Below, piece after piece: positions 1-9,225 of a stretch of 64,000 nt of DNA (position 1 is the first letter of the stretch; each line of letters begins with the position of its first letter). The translations under genes were made by a program, and so were the position numbers. This DNA comes from Streptomyces sp. (GTDB lineage Bacteria > Actinomycetota > Actinomycetes > Streptomycetales > Streptomycetaceae), in the NCBI RefSeq assembly GCF_019510245.1, contig NZ_JAEKKT010000134.1:62001-126000 (forward strand). Direction: 5' to 3'. The notes below the pieces were generated by a model. That model did no database searches and was not told the origin of the DNA. It saw nothing but the letters and a program-made list of their open reading frames with translations.

Positions 1-476
1 GTGGCCATCCAGCCGCTTCCCGGCAGTTGAAAGAGCCCCATGTACCAGCTCCGGCGTAGCTGAGCGGGGCGCGGCCGGCTTATGAACGTGAGTGGGTGAG
101 GGATTGCGAGCGCGACTGCGCGTTCGATCCGTTCCGGCGCAGTGACGCAGGCGTCGTATGTGATCATGGCGCCCCAGTCGTGGCCGACCAACTCCACGGC
201 TCGCCCGGGAGACCAGCGGTCGATCAGCGCGAGCACGTCGCTGGTGAGGGATGCGAAGTCGAACGGCCCCGCAGTCGGGGACGGCGCGTAACCGCGAAGC
301 CAGGGTGCGACGACGTGACGGCCGCGTCTTCCGAGCTCGGCGAGGAAGGGTTTCGCGGTCGGCGGATGGTCCGGGAAGCCGTGCAGGACGAGCGTCGGTC
401 GACCATCGGGATCACCACCCTGCAGCGCGTGAAAGGTGCCGTGTGACAGGTCGAAGGTGACGTGTTCGAACTTCAT
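1..476 (-). CDS. alpha/beta hydrolase, partial (C-terminus runs off the left edge)
   Basis: Reverse strand reads MKFEHVTFDLSHGTFHALQGGDPDGRPTLVLHGFPDHPP...RAVELVGHDWGAMITYDACV; HGFPD and GHDWGA motifs; open at window edge so missing from the ORF track. Confidence 0.8.
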   Translation of the reverse strand, partial: MKFEHVTFDLSHGTFHALQGGDPDGRPTLVLHGFPDHPPTAKPFLAELGRRGRHVVAPWLRGYAPSPTAGPFDFASLTSDVLALIDRWSPGRAVELVGHDWGAMITYDACVTAPERIERAVALAIPHPLTFISRPRPAQLRRSWYMGLFQLPGSGWMA

Positions 477-584
477 GTGTGTCAGCCTTCTCCAAGAGCG
501 GTCGCACGACAGATGCCGATGCTGGCTTCGGTGTCTGTGGTGGTGGACATGTGCGTCTCCTCGCGCGCCGGGTGTACTGCGGGG

Positions 585-1400
585 TCAGCCGGCCAGTCGG
601 TTGAGCTTGCGGAGTTCTTTGTCGAAGGTGCGCGAGGGCACGAACCGGCGCAGGAGGCTGACGCGTCTGGCCATCGGGCCGGCGGGGTACCGGAGCTTGG
701 GCTGGGAGTCGGTGGCGGCCTTGACGATCACCTTCGCGACAACGGCCGGGTCGTCGGCGGTGCGCAGGGCCGTGGCCAGCACGTCTCGGGAGACCTCCCG
801 TTGCGCGGCGTAGACCGGCAGGGGCGAGTCGGGCCCCATGCTGCTCGCCTCGAAACTCGTGCTGGTGTAGGCCGGCTCGACCAGCAGAATCCGGACGCCG
901 TGCTCGCGAAGCTCGTGGTCGACGGACTCGGAGTAGCCCTCGACCGCATGCTTGGTAGCGGCGTAGACGGCCATGAAGGGCGCTGGGACCCGACCCATCA
1001 TCGAGGAGACGTTGACCACGCGGCCACTGCCCTGGGCGCGCATGTGGGGCAACACCGCGTTTGTCATCCGGATCACGCCGAAGACGTTGATGTCGAAGAC
1101 GTCCTTGGCCTGGTTGATCGAGCTTTCCTCGCCGGCGCCCACCGCGCCCACGCCTGCGTTGTTGACCAGGACGTCGATCCGGCCGAACCGCTCGATCACC
1201 TCCTCGGCCAGGGAGCGGACCGACTCGTCGCCGGCCACGTCGAGATCGAGGAACGTCACTCCGGCGAGCGGCTCGGCGTTCGCCGCGTTGCGGCTCGTGC
1301 CGACCACCGCGAAGCCGGCGCCCACCAGGGCGAGCGCCGCCGCCCGCCCGATCCCGGAGGAGGCGCCCGTCACGAGGGCCACTCGGGGAGCTGTCTGCAT
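585..1400 (-). CDS. SDR family NAD(P)-dependent oxidoreductase
   Basis: VALVTGASSGIGRAAALAL, NNAGVGAVG, YAATKHAVEG motifs; start chosen at MQTAPRV. Confidence 0.9.
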   Translation of the reverse strand: MQTAPRVALVTGASSGIGRAAALALVGAGFAVVGTSRNAANAEPLAGVTFLDLDVAGDESVRSLAEEVIERFGRIDVLVNNAGVGAVGAGEESSINQAKDVFDINVFGVIRMTNAVLPHMRAQGSGRVVNVSSMMGRVPAPFMAVYAATKHAVEGYSESVDHELREHGVRILLVEPAYTSTSFEASSMGPDSPLPVYAAQREVSRDVLATALRTADDPAVVAKVIVKAATDSQPKLRYPAGPMARRVSLLRRFVPSRTFDKELRKLNRLAG

Positions 1401-1604
1401 GCTGGCTCCTTTGGTTGTGGGCATGACTTCGTCGGGCGCTGTGCGGGGTCGGGTGTGCTGAGGTAGACACGGTCCGCACCGGTCCTGCATGCCCGGACCA
1501 AGCCTGTCCGGTGAGCTCAGGACGGTTGTGTACTGAATAGTCGGAAACCTAGATAGTTCTGTACTGAGTTGTCAAGCGCGGCGGGTCGGCTTTACCTTCG
1601 GTGT

Positions 1605-2228
1605 ATGGCGAGACCACGAAGCTTCGACCGCGACCACGTCCTCCATGCCGCCGAGCGGCAGTTCCGCGCCTCGGGCTACAACGGCACGAGCGTCGACGAC
1701 ATCAGCGCCGCCACCGGCATGGGCCGCGGCAGCCTCTATGCCGCGTTCGACGGCAAGCACGGCGTGCTGCTGGAGGCGATGGCCGGCTACTTCGCCCGGC
1801 TGGGGCAGGGTCCGCGGAAGATGCTCGACGGACCGGACGAGGGTGCCCTGGAACGACTGCACGCGTACTTGCTCCGCGCCGTCCACGGGGTGCCGCTCGC
1901 CGCCGACGTACCCCCCGCCTCTGACCGGGCGGGGGCGGCCTGCTTCGCCGCCAAGATGGCCCTGGAGATCGGCGCCTCCGACCCCGAGGTGAAACGCCTG
2001 GCCAACGAGTGCTTCTCCGTGGTCGCGACGGCGGTGGCCGAGTGTGTGCGAGCGGCGCAGCGCAACGGCGACATCGACCCCGACGCGGATCCCGACGACC
2101 TCGCGTACCTGCTGCTGACCATCATCCGCGGGAGCGATGTCGTGGGCGCGTACGGCCACAGCCCCGACCGCCTGACCTCGGTTGCGGAGAGTGCGTTCGC
2201 CCTGCTGCCTCGCCCGCGTCGCACCTGA
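1605..2228 (+). CDS. TetR family transcriptional regulator
   Basis: MARPRSFDRDHVLHAAERQFRASGYNGTSVDDISAATGMGRGSLYAAFDGKHGV TetR_N HTH; divergent from the SDR gene. Confidence 0.9.
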   Translation: MARPRSFDRDHVLHAAERQFRASGYNGTSVDDISAATGMGRGSLYAAFDGKHGVLLEAMAGYFARLGQGPRKMLDGPDEGALERLHAYLLRAVHGVPLAADVPPASDRAGAACFAAKMALEIGASDPEVKRLANECFSVVATAVAECVRAAQRNGDIDPDADPDDLAYLLLTIIRGSDVVGAYGHSPDRLTSVAESAFALLPRPRRT

Positions 2229-2828
2229 GAAGGGCACGGCCGGCCGCGTTGCACAGGCATCCGATGCGGTCGGCCCACCTCGACGCCGCGGAGACATGGC
2301 CCGCAGGTTTACGCGCCGCCGGGCGGTCGTCCGGGCGGTTGGCGAAGAACTGCGCCCGCATCCAGCCGAGTTGCTCCACCGCATGCGCGGTGCCGCCGGG
2401 CTTGAACTGCACGGTCAGTCGCCGAACGCCTCGCCACCAGCAGACGGTGGTACTTCGGCCGCAGCCTGGAGGCACGTGGCAGCTACAGAAACTCCGACCA
2501 ATCGATCACGGACTCCTGCCGGTGTCACACCCCGACTGGCCTTGACCGCGGTCGGGTCCGCTCGGCAGCCTCACCGAACGCTCAACCATTCCGCAGGTTC
2601 GCATAGCCGCGTTCGCCAGTACTCGACCAGCCGGTTCAGCTCCTCGTGAGCTGTGGGTTGACATCACGGCTGATGATCACCTCAACCAGGTGGTCGAGGA
2701 GGATGAGAGCGAGCCGGTCGTGCGCTTGGTCGCCTGCATCGGCGCATCGTCGGATCTCGGCGATTCGACCGCAAGCCAGTTCCACTCGTGGGCTGCGCAG
2801 TGTCGGGCTCCCACCGGTCCAGGCGAGG

Positions 2829-3083
2829 TCAGCGGCGACGGACCACCGTGCAGCGGGCCACCTGCACACCCCTGCGCTTGGGCGCGCGGGTGATCCGGCG
2901 GACGCCGTAGGTGTCGCCGGACTGCGCATGGACCTGATCGATCAGCGGCATGAGCTGCTCGTCGCGCAGCCGGCGGGCCGACTTCGGTCGCTTCTCGCGC
3001 GCGTAGTACTCCGACTCGGACAGCCCCGGCACCCGGCAGGCCAACCCGGTCCCGAGGTCCTTGTCCCTGAGGTGCTCGATCAC
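2829..3083 (-). pseudogene. IS3-family transposase OrfB, N-terminal HTH_21 part only
   Basis: MIEHLRDKDLGTGLACRVPGLSESEYYAREKRPKSARRLRDEQLMPLIDQVHAQSGDTYGVRRITRAPKRRGVQVARCTVVRRR; rve catalytic core absent. Confidence 0.8.
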
Positions 3084-3385
3084 CTGGTCGGCCCCGTCCG
3101 GGGACGGTCGAGTTCCGCCGCAAAAAACGCGCTCGTGGCCTTCAGGATCTCGTTCGCCCGCCTCAACTACGCGTTTACCCGGCGAAGTTGCCTCAGTTCT
3201 TCCTGTTCGGGGCTGGTCAGCCGGTCGTCGCGTTCACCGGTGTCCGCCTCGGCTTGGCGGGCCCAGCCGCGCAGGGCCTCCTTGTGGATGCCCAGGTCCT
3301 TCGCGACGTGCCCGATCGGACGACCGGTGGTGCGGACCTCGCGGACGGTTCGCTCGCGGAGCTCGTCCTGCTTCATGGACTTCAC
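3080..3385 (-). pseudogene. IS3-family transposase OrfA, interrupted by an in-frame TAG
   Basis: MKSMKQDELRERTVREVRTTGRPIGHVAKDLGIHKEALRGWARQAE...EELRQLRRVNA*LRRANEILKATSAFFAAELDRPRTGPTR; canonical ELRRANEILK with a stop in place of the first E. Confidence 0.8.
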
Positions 3386-3465
3386 GAAACGGGGTGCAGC
3401 TCACCGCAGGTGGGTTATCGGGGGCCGACACCGGGGGAGCCGGGTTGGTGTGCCAAGCGGTGTGA

Positions 3466-4752
3466 TCAGTGCGCGTGGTTGGGGGTCAGCGGAGGGTTGG
3501 CGTTGCTGGCGAGGGTGTGGGCGAAGTCCGGCCACCAGGCACCGGCGGGCGGATCCTCGACGCCGCCGTACTCGGGGTCTCCCGGTCCGGCCGTGCCGCG
3601 GTGGCAGGTGCCGTCGGACTGGCCGATGGTCTTCACGTACAGGTACGCGTCGGCCAAGGGGACGCCGGTTTGCGTCGTGGGGCGGTTGCCGACTCCGCGG
3701 CCCGGGGCGTTGCACCAGGGTTCGTCGTCGGTGTACTTGCCGGGCGGGGCGGTCCATGCACCCCGTCCGTTTCGGCTGGTGTCCAGGACGTAGTGGGTGA
3801 GCAGGTCGGTACGAGGTGTGCCGACGTTGCTGTCGTACCAGGCGTCGGTCCAGTGCCAGGTCGAAGGGTCGTCGAACTCGACCGCGTCCCCCGGGAGCCC
3901 GTCGTTGGGGGCAGCCGAGGAGTAGTACTGGCTGGCACACTGGTCGGCCCGCCCAGCGGGGTCAAGGGATTCCGTGGCGTACCAGACGCATGTGGACACC
4001 CATGTGCCATAGCGGTTGAGCTGGTCGGTCGGCTGGTAGTTCGAGATGTTGAGGGCGAATCCCTGCGCCTGTCGCAGGCCCGCGTCGATCAGTCGGCCGG
4101 TGATCTCACCGACGGGCTGCCATTTGCTGTTGCCGGCGTCAAGGTAGACGGAGGTCGCCGGGTCGGCTTCCAGGGTGCCGACGGCCGATCTGACCTCGGC
4201 GATACGGGCGGTGGTGAGCGAACCTGTCGGGTCGGTGTCCGGGCCGCAGTCCTTGGGGAGCAGCGCGAGTGAGTCCGGTTCGACGATGACGACGGCCTTG
4301 TAGGTGCCGATGGCTCTGGCGACAGCCTTCACCCAGGCGTCGTAGGCGGCCGAGTCGGCCGCGCCGCCGGCCGAATAGGAGCCGCAGTCGCGACCAGGAA
4401 CGTCGTACAGGACCAGCAGTGGGACGGAGCGGGTCGCCTTCGCGGCCCGGACTATGCCTCGGACGCGATCGCCGACTTGTTGGGGGGTTCCGTCGGTCAG
4501 CCAGACCGCCTCGGGCCAGCTGGCGAGTTCGGCCATGTTGCGCGCGTCGGCCAGATGGCCGGCCCGCAGGTCGGAGAGGGCCTGGTGAGCGGCTTCGCTG
4601 TGTGGATCGACGTAGAAGCGTGTGCCGCTGCCCAGGGTTCGGCTCGGTGCTGGTCCGGGGGTGGCTTGGGCGCCGGGGGTGAGGCCCGTCACCACGAGAG
4701 CCGCCGCACAGGCCGCAAGGGCCAGTCGGCGGAGCGCTCTGCCATTGATCAT
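3466..4752 (-). CDS. secreted glycoside hydrolase family 6 (endoglucanase/cellobiohydrolase-type)
   Basis: signal peptide MINGRALRRLALAACAAALVV; GTRFYVDP, WLTDGTP, LVLYDVPGRDCGSYSAGGA, VIVEPDSLALLPKDCG GH6 motifs. Confidence 0.88.
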   Translation of the reverse strand: MINGRALRRLALAACAAALVVTGLTPGAQATPGPAPSRTLGSGTRFYVDPHSEAAHQALSDLRAGHLADARNMAELASWPEAVWLTDGTPQQVGDRVRGIVRAAKATRSVPLLVLYDVPGRDCGSYSAGGAADSAAYDAWVKAVARAIGTYKAVVIVEPDSLALLPKDCGPDTDPTGSLTTARIAEVRSAVGTLEADPATSVYLDAGNSKWQPVGEITGRLIDAGLRQAQGFALNISNYQPTDQLNRYGTWVSTCVWYATESLDPAGRADQCASQYYSSAAPNDGLPGDAVEFDDPSTWHWTDAWYDSNVGTPRTDLLTHYVLDTSRNGRGAWTAPPGKYTDDEPWCNAPGRGVGNRPTTQTGVPLADAYLYVKTIGQSDGTCHRGTAGPGDPEYGGVEDPPAGAWWPDFAHTLASNANPPLTPNHAH

Positions 4753-4850
4753 GGGGTGGAGTCTCCCTTTCAGTACGTAGGTGTGGGTGTGCCGGGCGAC
4801 TGCACCGACGGAGCCTCGAATCTCACGGCTCTCCGCCATCGGTGCACGGT

Positions 4851-4864
4851 TGGGAGCGCTTCCA
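4851..4864. promoter_or_regulatory. CebR/LacI-type operator TGGGAGCGCTTCCA upstream of the GH6 gene
   Basis: near-palindrome matching the Streptomyces CebR-box consensus TGGGAGCGCTCCCA, about 100 bp upstream of the GH6 start. Confidence 0.75.
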
Positions 4865-5147
4865 GGTTGGTGATGATTGAGTGCACGAGAGCCCGTGTCA
4901 AGACTGAAGTGGATGATGTATACGGCTGCATGAGGAACGAAGGCGTGCGGTCGCGTCGTCTCACCTTTGCATTCACGCGCTGAACTCGGTGACCGGCAAC
5001 GTCCGGCTCGGCACTGCCTTCAGTTCAATCGAGCTCACTCATCGAAGCGATCGGCCCGTCCTTGTTCAACAGTTGAAGTCGGCGCTATTGACAGGAAGTT
5101 ACGGCGCTGTCATGTTCACCGTCATCGGAGCGAAGTGCCACCTTTGC

Positions 5148-5161
5148 TGGAAGCGCTTCCA
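5148..5161. promoter_or_regulatory. CebR/LacI-type operator TGGAAGCGCTTCCA upstream of the GH16 gene
   Basis: perfect 14-bp palindrome 33 bp upstream of the GH16 start. Confidence 0.75.
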
Positions 5162-5194
5162 AAATGCATTCACGGCCGAGCAACGGAGCTCACC

Positions 5195-5923
5195 ATGCCA
5201 GCTGGTCTCTTCACGTCGGTCCGCAGCGCGGTCACGTTGGTGACGGCGTGCCTGCTGCTGCCCTTCTCCGCTCACCCGGCGCATGCCAGTTCCTGGGGGA
5301 GTCCCCAGACCGTCAACTCGTGGAATGTCATCAACGGGAGGTGGACCGCCAACAACGAGCTGGAGACGTACACGCCGAACTGCGTCTGGTACGACGGCGG
5401 CACCCTGATGATCAAGACATACAAGGCCGCCGACGGGACGTACTACTCGGGTCGCGTGGAGTCGAAGGCGCTCTACGGCTACGGCACCTACAGCTTCACC
5501 GCGAACATGCCCGACGGACGCGGGCTGCTCCCGGCGGTGTGGGCGGCCTACCTGAACCCGTGGCTGCCCGAGTTCGACGCCGCCGAGATCGTCGGTCAGA
5601 ACAACCACACCGTGTACCAGACACTTCACGACCAGAACAACGGGCAGACCCAGTACTCGAAGAACAACTCCTCGGGGTGGACGAACGCGTTCCACACGTA
5701 TTCGTTCACGTGGTGGCCCGACCACGTCGACTTCGCGGTGGACGGCACCATCACGGGCTCGAAGCCCTACACCACGCCGGCCGGCACCGGCATGCACTTC
5801 ATCGTCGACACGGCGGTGGGAGGCGACTGGCCGGGCAATCCGGACAACTCGACCTGGGCAACGGCGGACGGCGCCCGCTACCTGAAGGTCTCCTCGATCA
5901 CGTACACGCCGTACTACCCGTGA
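5195..5923 (+). CDS. secreted glycoside hydrolase family 16-like protein
   Basis: MPAGLFTSVRSAVTLVTACLLLPFSAHPAHA signal peptide; RVESKALYGYGTYSFTANMPDGRGLLPAVWA; EFDAAEIVG (ExDxxE catalytic motif). Confidence 0.85.
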   Translation: MPAGLFTSVRSAVTLVTACLLLPFSAHPAHASSWGSPQTVNSWNVINGRWTANNELETYTPNCVWYDGGTLMIKTYKAADGTYYSGRVESKALYGYGTYSFTANMPDGRGLLPAVWAAYLNPWLPEFDAAEIVGQNNHTVYQTLHDQNNGQTQYSKNNSSGWTNAFHTYSFTWWPDHVDFAVDGTITGSKPYTTPAGTGMHFIVDTAVGGDWPGNPDNSTWATADGARYLKVSSITYTPYYP

Positions 5924-5930
5924 CCTGACC

Positions 5931-5956
5931 GGCGGCCATCCTCCGGGATGGCCGCC
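5931..5956. terminator. bidirectional hairpin between convergent GH16 and lacI-type genes
   Basis: GGCGGCCATCC-tccg-GGATGGCCGCC perfect 11-bp stem. Confidence 0.75.
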
Positions 5957-5991
5957 GCCCGTGCGGGATCCCGCGAGGGTGGTCCGCACGG

Positions 5992-7020
5992 TCAGGCGCT
6001 GGAACGCACCACCAGATGAGACGGCAGCAGCAGGGGAGTGGGGTCTGCGCCCTCGATGACACCGACCAGCATGCGGGCCATCTCCCGTCCCAGGGCACGG
6101 ACCGGCTGGTGAACGGTGGTCAGCGGCGGGTGTGCGATCTGCGCCACAGGGAGATCGTCGAAGCCCACGACGGCGACGTCGTGCGGAACCGAGCGGCCGC
6201 CTGCGCGCAGTGCACGCAGGGCCCCCGCCGCCATGTTGTCGTTCGCTGCGAACACTGCGTCCACGGCGGGATGTTTCTCGAGCAGCCTGGCCATGGCCAC
6301 GGCCCCGCTGGGCTCGTTGAAGTCCCCGGCCTCGGGGGCGTGCGGCCTCCTCCCGGCGAGCAGCAGCGCTTCCCGGTACCCCTGGTAGCGTGCACGGCCC
6401 ACCTCCGTGTCCAGAGGCCCGCAGATGGTGGCGATGTCGGTGCGTCCGCCGGCGAGCAGATGCTCGGTAGCGCGCCGTGCGCCGGCGACGTTGTCTATGT
6501 CCACGTACCAGCGCGGGTCGGCGCCTCCGGGGCGTCCGCCGAAGACGACCGGCAGCTCCGTCTCCGCTGCCAGGTGTGCCAGGGGGTCGTCGGCGTGCAG
6601 CGCCATCATCATCACGCCGTCCACGCCTCGGGACCGCAGCAGGTCCCCGACCCGCTTTCGGGCCCGGTCGGAGGCGGCCAGGCAGAGCATGAGATGCAGG
6701 TCGGCCTCTTCGAGGACACTGGAGACTCCGGCGATGACCTGTCCGAAGAAGGGGTCCGCGAGCACTGAGGGATCGTGCTGCGAGATGACGAGAGCCGCTG
6801 CTCCCGCCTGGCGCGTGGCCAGCGCCCTGGCCTTGGGGTTCGGCACGTATCCAAGTTCCCGTACGGCCCGCTCTACCGCCTCGCGTTTGGCGCGGCTGAC
6901 ATGCGGAGCGTTGTTGAGTGCCCGGGACGCGACGGAGCGGGAGACCTCGGCGAGCGCGGCCACCTCGTCGAGCGTCGGCCGTCCCGACCGCGAGACCTCA
7001 TTCATCACTTGCCCCTTCAT
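5992..7020 (-). CDS. LacI family transcriptional regulator
   Basis: PTLDEVAALAEVSRSVASRALNNAPHVSRAKREAVERAVRELGYVPN LacI HTH, periplasmic-binding-like core; start chosen at MKGQVMNEVS. Confidence 0.9.
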   Translation of the reverse strand: MKGQVMNEVSRSGRPTLDEVAALAEVSRSVASRALNNAPHVSRAKREAVERAVRELGYVPNPKARALATRQAGAAALVISQHDPSVLADPFFGQVIAGVSSVLEEADLHLMLCLAASDRARKRVGDLLRSRGVDGVMMMALHADDPLAHLAAETELPVVFGGRPGGADPRWYVDIDNVAGARRATEHLLAGGRTDIATICGPLDTEVGRARYQGYREALLLAGRRPHAPEAGDFNEPSGAVAMARLLEKHPAVDAVFAANDNMAAGALRALRAGGRSVPHDVAVVGFDDLPVAQIAHPPLTTVHQPVRALGREMARMLVGVIEGADPTPLLLPSHLVVRSSA

Positions 7021-7033
7021 GTCACCGCGTACG

Positions 7034-7047
7034 TGGAAGCCCTTCCA
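7034..7047. promoter_or_regulatory. LacI-type operator TGGAAGCCCTTCCA upstream of the lacI-type gene
   Basis: near-palindromic, same half-site TGGAAG/CTTCCA as upstream of the GH16 gene; 14 bp upstream of the start. Confidence 0.65.
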
Positions 7048-7183
7048 TTCTGGTCTGCTCCGTCCTCCCACGCTTCTCTGCCATGCCTCCCGACTTCCCC
7101 TGCATGCACTGTCTCTACGCTACGAGGGGGTGCGCCACGAGGCGTTGTGATCCGCGTGCGGGTGACTGAGCGGCCTGAGACAA

Positions 7184-7318
7184 GACCGCATCCTCAACGA
7201 AGCAGCCGAACGCGCCGACCCGCTCAGGCTGATGCGTCTCTCTGGCATCACCGAGCAGACCGCCATGCGCTACGTCACCGCCGTCCACCCCGAACGAACC
7301 GCCAAGCTGCCCAGGTAG
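7184..7318 (+). pseudogene. C-terminal remnant of an integrase/recombinase-like protein
   Basis: open frame DRILNEAAERADPLRLMRLSGITEQTAMRYVTAVHPERTAKLPR* with no start; resembles tails of Streptomyces integrase-like proteins (from memory). Confidence 0.45.
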
Positions 7319-7328
7319 CCTGCCTGGT

Positions 7329-8318
7329 TCAGCCCTGGAGGGTGGCGAGCCAGTCGGTCAGCAGGCGGTTGACCTCGTCAGGGCGCTCCTGCTGGATCCA
7401 GTGGCCGCAGGTGTCCAAGAGGTGGGAGGCCGACAGGCCGGGGAGGGTGGTGGGGTAGGCGTCGATGGCGTCGGACATCCAGGTGGTGGAGGCGTCCAGG
7501 GCGCCGCCCATGAACAGGGACGGCTGCTTGATCGGGGCTCCGCGGTGCGGGGCGAGGTCTTCCCAGTCGCGGTCCATATTGCGGTAACGGTTGAGGGCGC
7601 CGGTCAGGCCGGTGCGCTCGAACTCCCCAGCGTAGACGTCGAGGTCGTCCTTGCTCAGCCAGGCCGGGAGGACCCCTACGGGGAAGCGGTCGCGCAGCCG
7701 GCCGCCGGCGCGGGCGACGAAGTGGGGGTCGGGCTCGCCCTGGGCGGGCATGGTGTCGGCGGACAAGGCCGCGTAGAAGCCCGCGAGCCAGCCCCGGACG
7801 TCGGGCTCGATCTCCGCCTCGGCCCGGCCGGGCTTCTGAAAGTAGGAGACGTAGAACTCCTGCTCGGGGCTGCCGATCTGGCCGAAGATGTCGGTCGGGC
7901 GCGGGCCGCCGGGCGGCGCGTAGGGGACGCTCAGCAGGCCGACGGCACGGAAGACCTCGGGGCGGAGCAGGGCCGAGGCGGAGGCAATGTTGGCGCCCCA
8001 GTCATGGCCGACCACCACCGCGCTGTCCTCGCTGAGGGCACGCACGACGGCGACGTTGTCCTCCACCAAGTCGAGCATCCGGTAGGCGTCGGTCGCCTCC
8101 GGCTTGGAGGAACGGCCGTAGCCGCGCACATCGATCGCCACCGCCCGGTAGCCGGCCGCGGCGAGGGCCGGGAGCTGGCGGCGCCAGGAGTACCAGGACT
8201 CGGGGAAACCGTGGACGAGTAGGACCAGCGGGCCGGCGCCCTGCTCGACCAGGTGCAGGCGCCCGGCCGGGGCCTCGACGGTGCGGTGGCGGAGCTCGGC
8301 GGTCGGCTCGGGCTGCAT
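7329..8318 (-). CDS. alpha/beta hydrolase (epoxide hydrolase-like)
   Basis: VLLVHGFPESWYSWRRQLPALAAAGYRAVAIDVRGYGRSSKP, GHDWGANIASASAL. Confidence 0.9.
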   Translation of the reverse strand: MQPEPTAELRHRTVEAPAGRLHLVEQGAGPLVLLVHGFPESWYSWRRQLPALAAAGYRAVAIDVRGYGRSSKPEATDAYRMLDLVEDNVAVVRALSEDSAVVVGHDWGANIASASALLRPEVFRAVGLLSVPYAPPGGPRPTDIFGQIGSPEQEFYVSYFQKPGRAEAEIEPDVRGWLAGFYAALSADTMPAQGEPDPHFVARAGGRLRDRFPVGVLPAWLSKDDLDVYAGEFERTGLTGALNRYRNMDRDWEDLAPHRGAPIKQPSLFMGGALDASTTWMSDAIDAYPTTLPGLSASHLLDTCGHWIQQERPDEVNRLLTDWLATLQG

Positions 8319-8459
8319 GGGCTTCTCCTCGATTCACGGGCGGACGCGGCTACCCATCGATCATGCGGCGCGGCACCCGTCCGACGCGATCAGCCTTGCC
8401 CTTCTGGCAAACTCGCAGGACAGAGCAGTGGAGCGGCACGGCAAGAAGGAGCGGGAGAG

Positions 8460-9110
8460 GTGGCAGTCGACGACGTGGACGGCACGCTGGCAGCGATGGG
8501 GCCCCGGTTGCGGGCCGCGCGCGAGCACCACAGCGCGACACTCGCCGGTGTCAGCTGCGCGACCGGCATCTCGACCAGCACGCTGTCCCGGATCGAGACC
8601 GGCCGGCGCAAGCCCACCCTGGAGGTGCTGCTGCAGCTGTCGAAGGAGTACGGCGTCTCCCTGGACGAACTGGCCGGCACCGCGCCCGCCCCCGCGGCCG
8701 AGCCGCACGCTACGGCGCCGCTGAGCTTCGGGGATGACAAGGCGGTGCTGCCGTTGACCCGGTACGTCGGCGGCCTGCACGCCCACAAGCACGTCCTGCC
8801 CGCTGTCGAGGGTCCGCCCGCGCGGCCGCGGCAGGTCTCCCACGAGGGCTACGAGTGGCTGTGCGTCCTGTACGGGCGGCTGTCGCTCGCGCTCGGAGAC
8901 CAACACCTCGTCCTGACTGCCGGGGACGTTGCCGAGTTCGACACCCGCACCCCGCATGGGGTGGTGAACGCCGGCTCCGGCGGGCCTGTTGAGTACCTGA
9001 TTATGTTCGGGCCCCAGGGCGAGCGCCTACGGCTGCGCACCTCTCCGTCAGTTGGCCGCGGGAACCGCCAACCGAATCGCGCCCAGGCCGGCCGCGAAGC
9101 GCAGCCGTAG
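8460..9110 (+). CDS. XRE family regulator with C-terminal cupin domain
   Basis: MGPRLRAAREHHSATLAGVSCATGISTSTLSRIETGRRKPTLEVLLQLSKEYGVSLDELAG plus cupin HEGYEWLCVLYGRLSLALGD...DTRTPHGVVN; GTG start. Confidence 0.88.
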   Translation: MAVDDVDGTLAAMGPRLRAAREHHSATLAGVSCATGISTSTLSRIETGRRKPTLEVLLQLSKEYGVSLDELAGTAPAPAAEPHATAPLSFGDDKAVLPLTRYVGGLHAHKHVLPAVEGPPARPRQVSHEGYEWLCVLYGRLSLALGDQHLVLTAGDVAEFDTRTPHGVVNAGSGGPVEYLIMFGPQGERLRLRTSPSVGRGNRQPNRAQAGREAQP

Positions 9111-9225
9111 GATCCGGAACCCATTCCGACAAGACAGCGAAACCGCGACTTGCGTGCAGGTTCGCCGCCAAGGGCCGCCCAGATTCCTGGAACTCGCGCG
9201 CTACTCGTTGTTGCATGCCCAAGTC

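Noticed and set aside
2122-2475. Minus-strand ORF FKPGGTAHAVEQLGWMRAQFFANRPDDRPAARKPAGHVSAASRW
   Set aside because: Could be a remnant but I could not tie it to a family, and it overlaps the tetR 3' end
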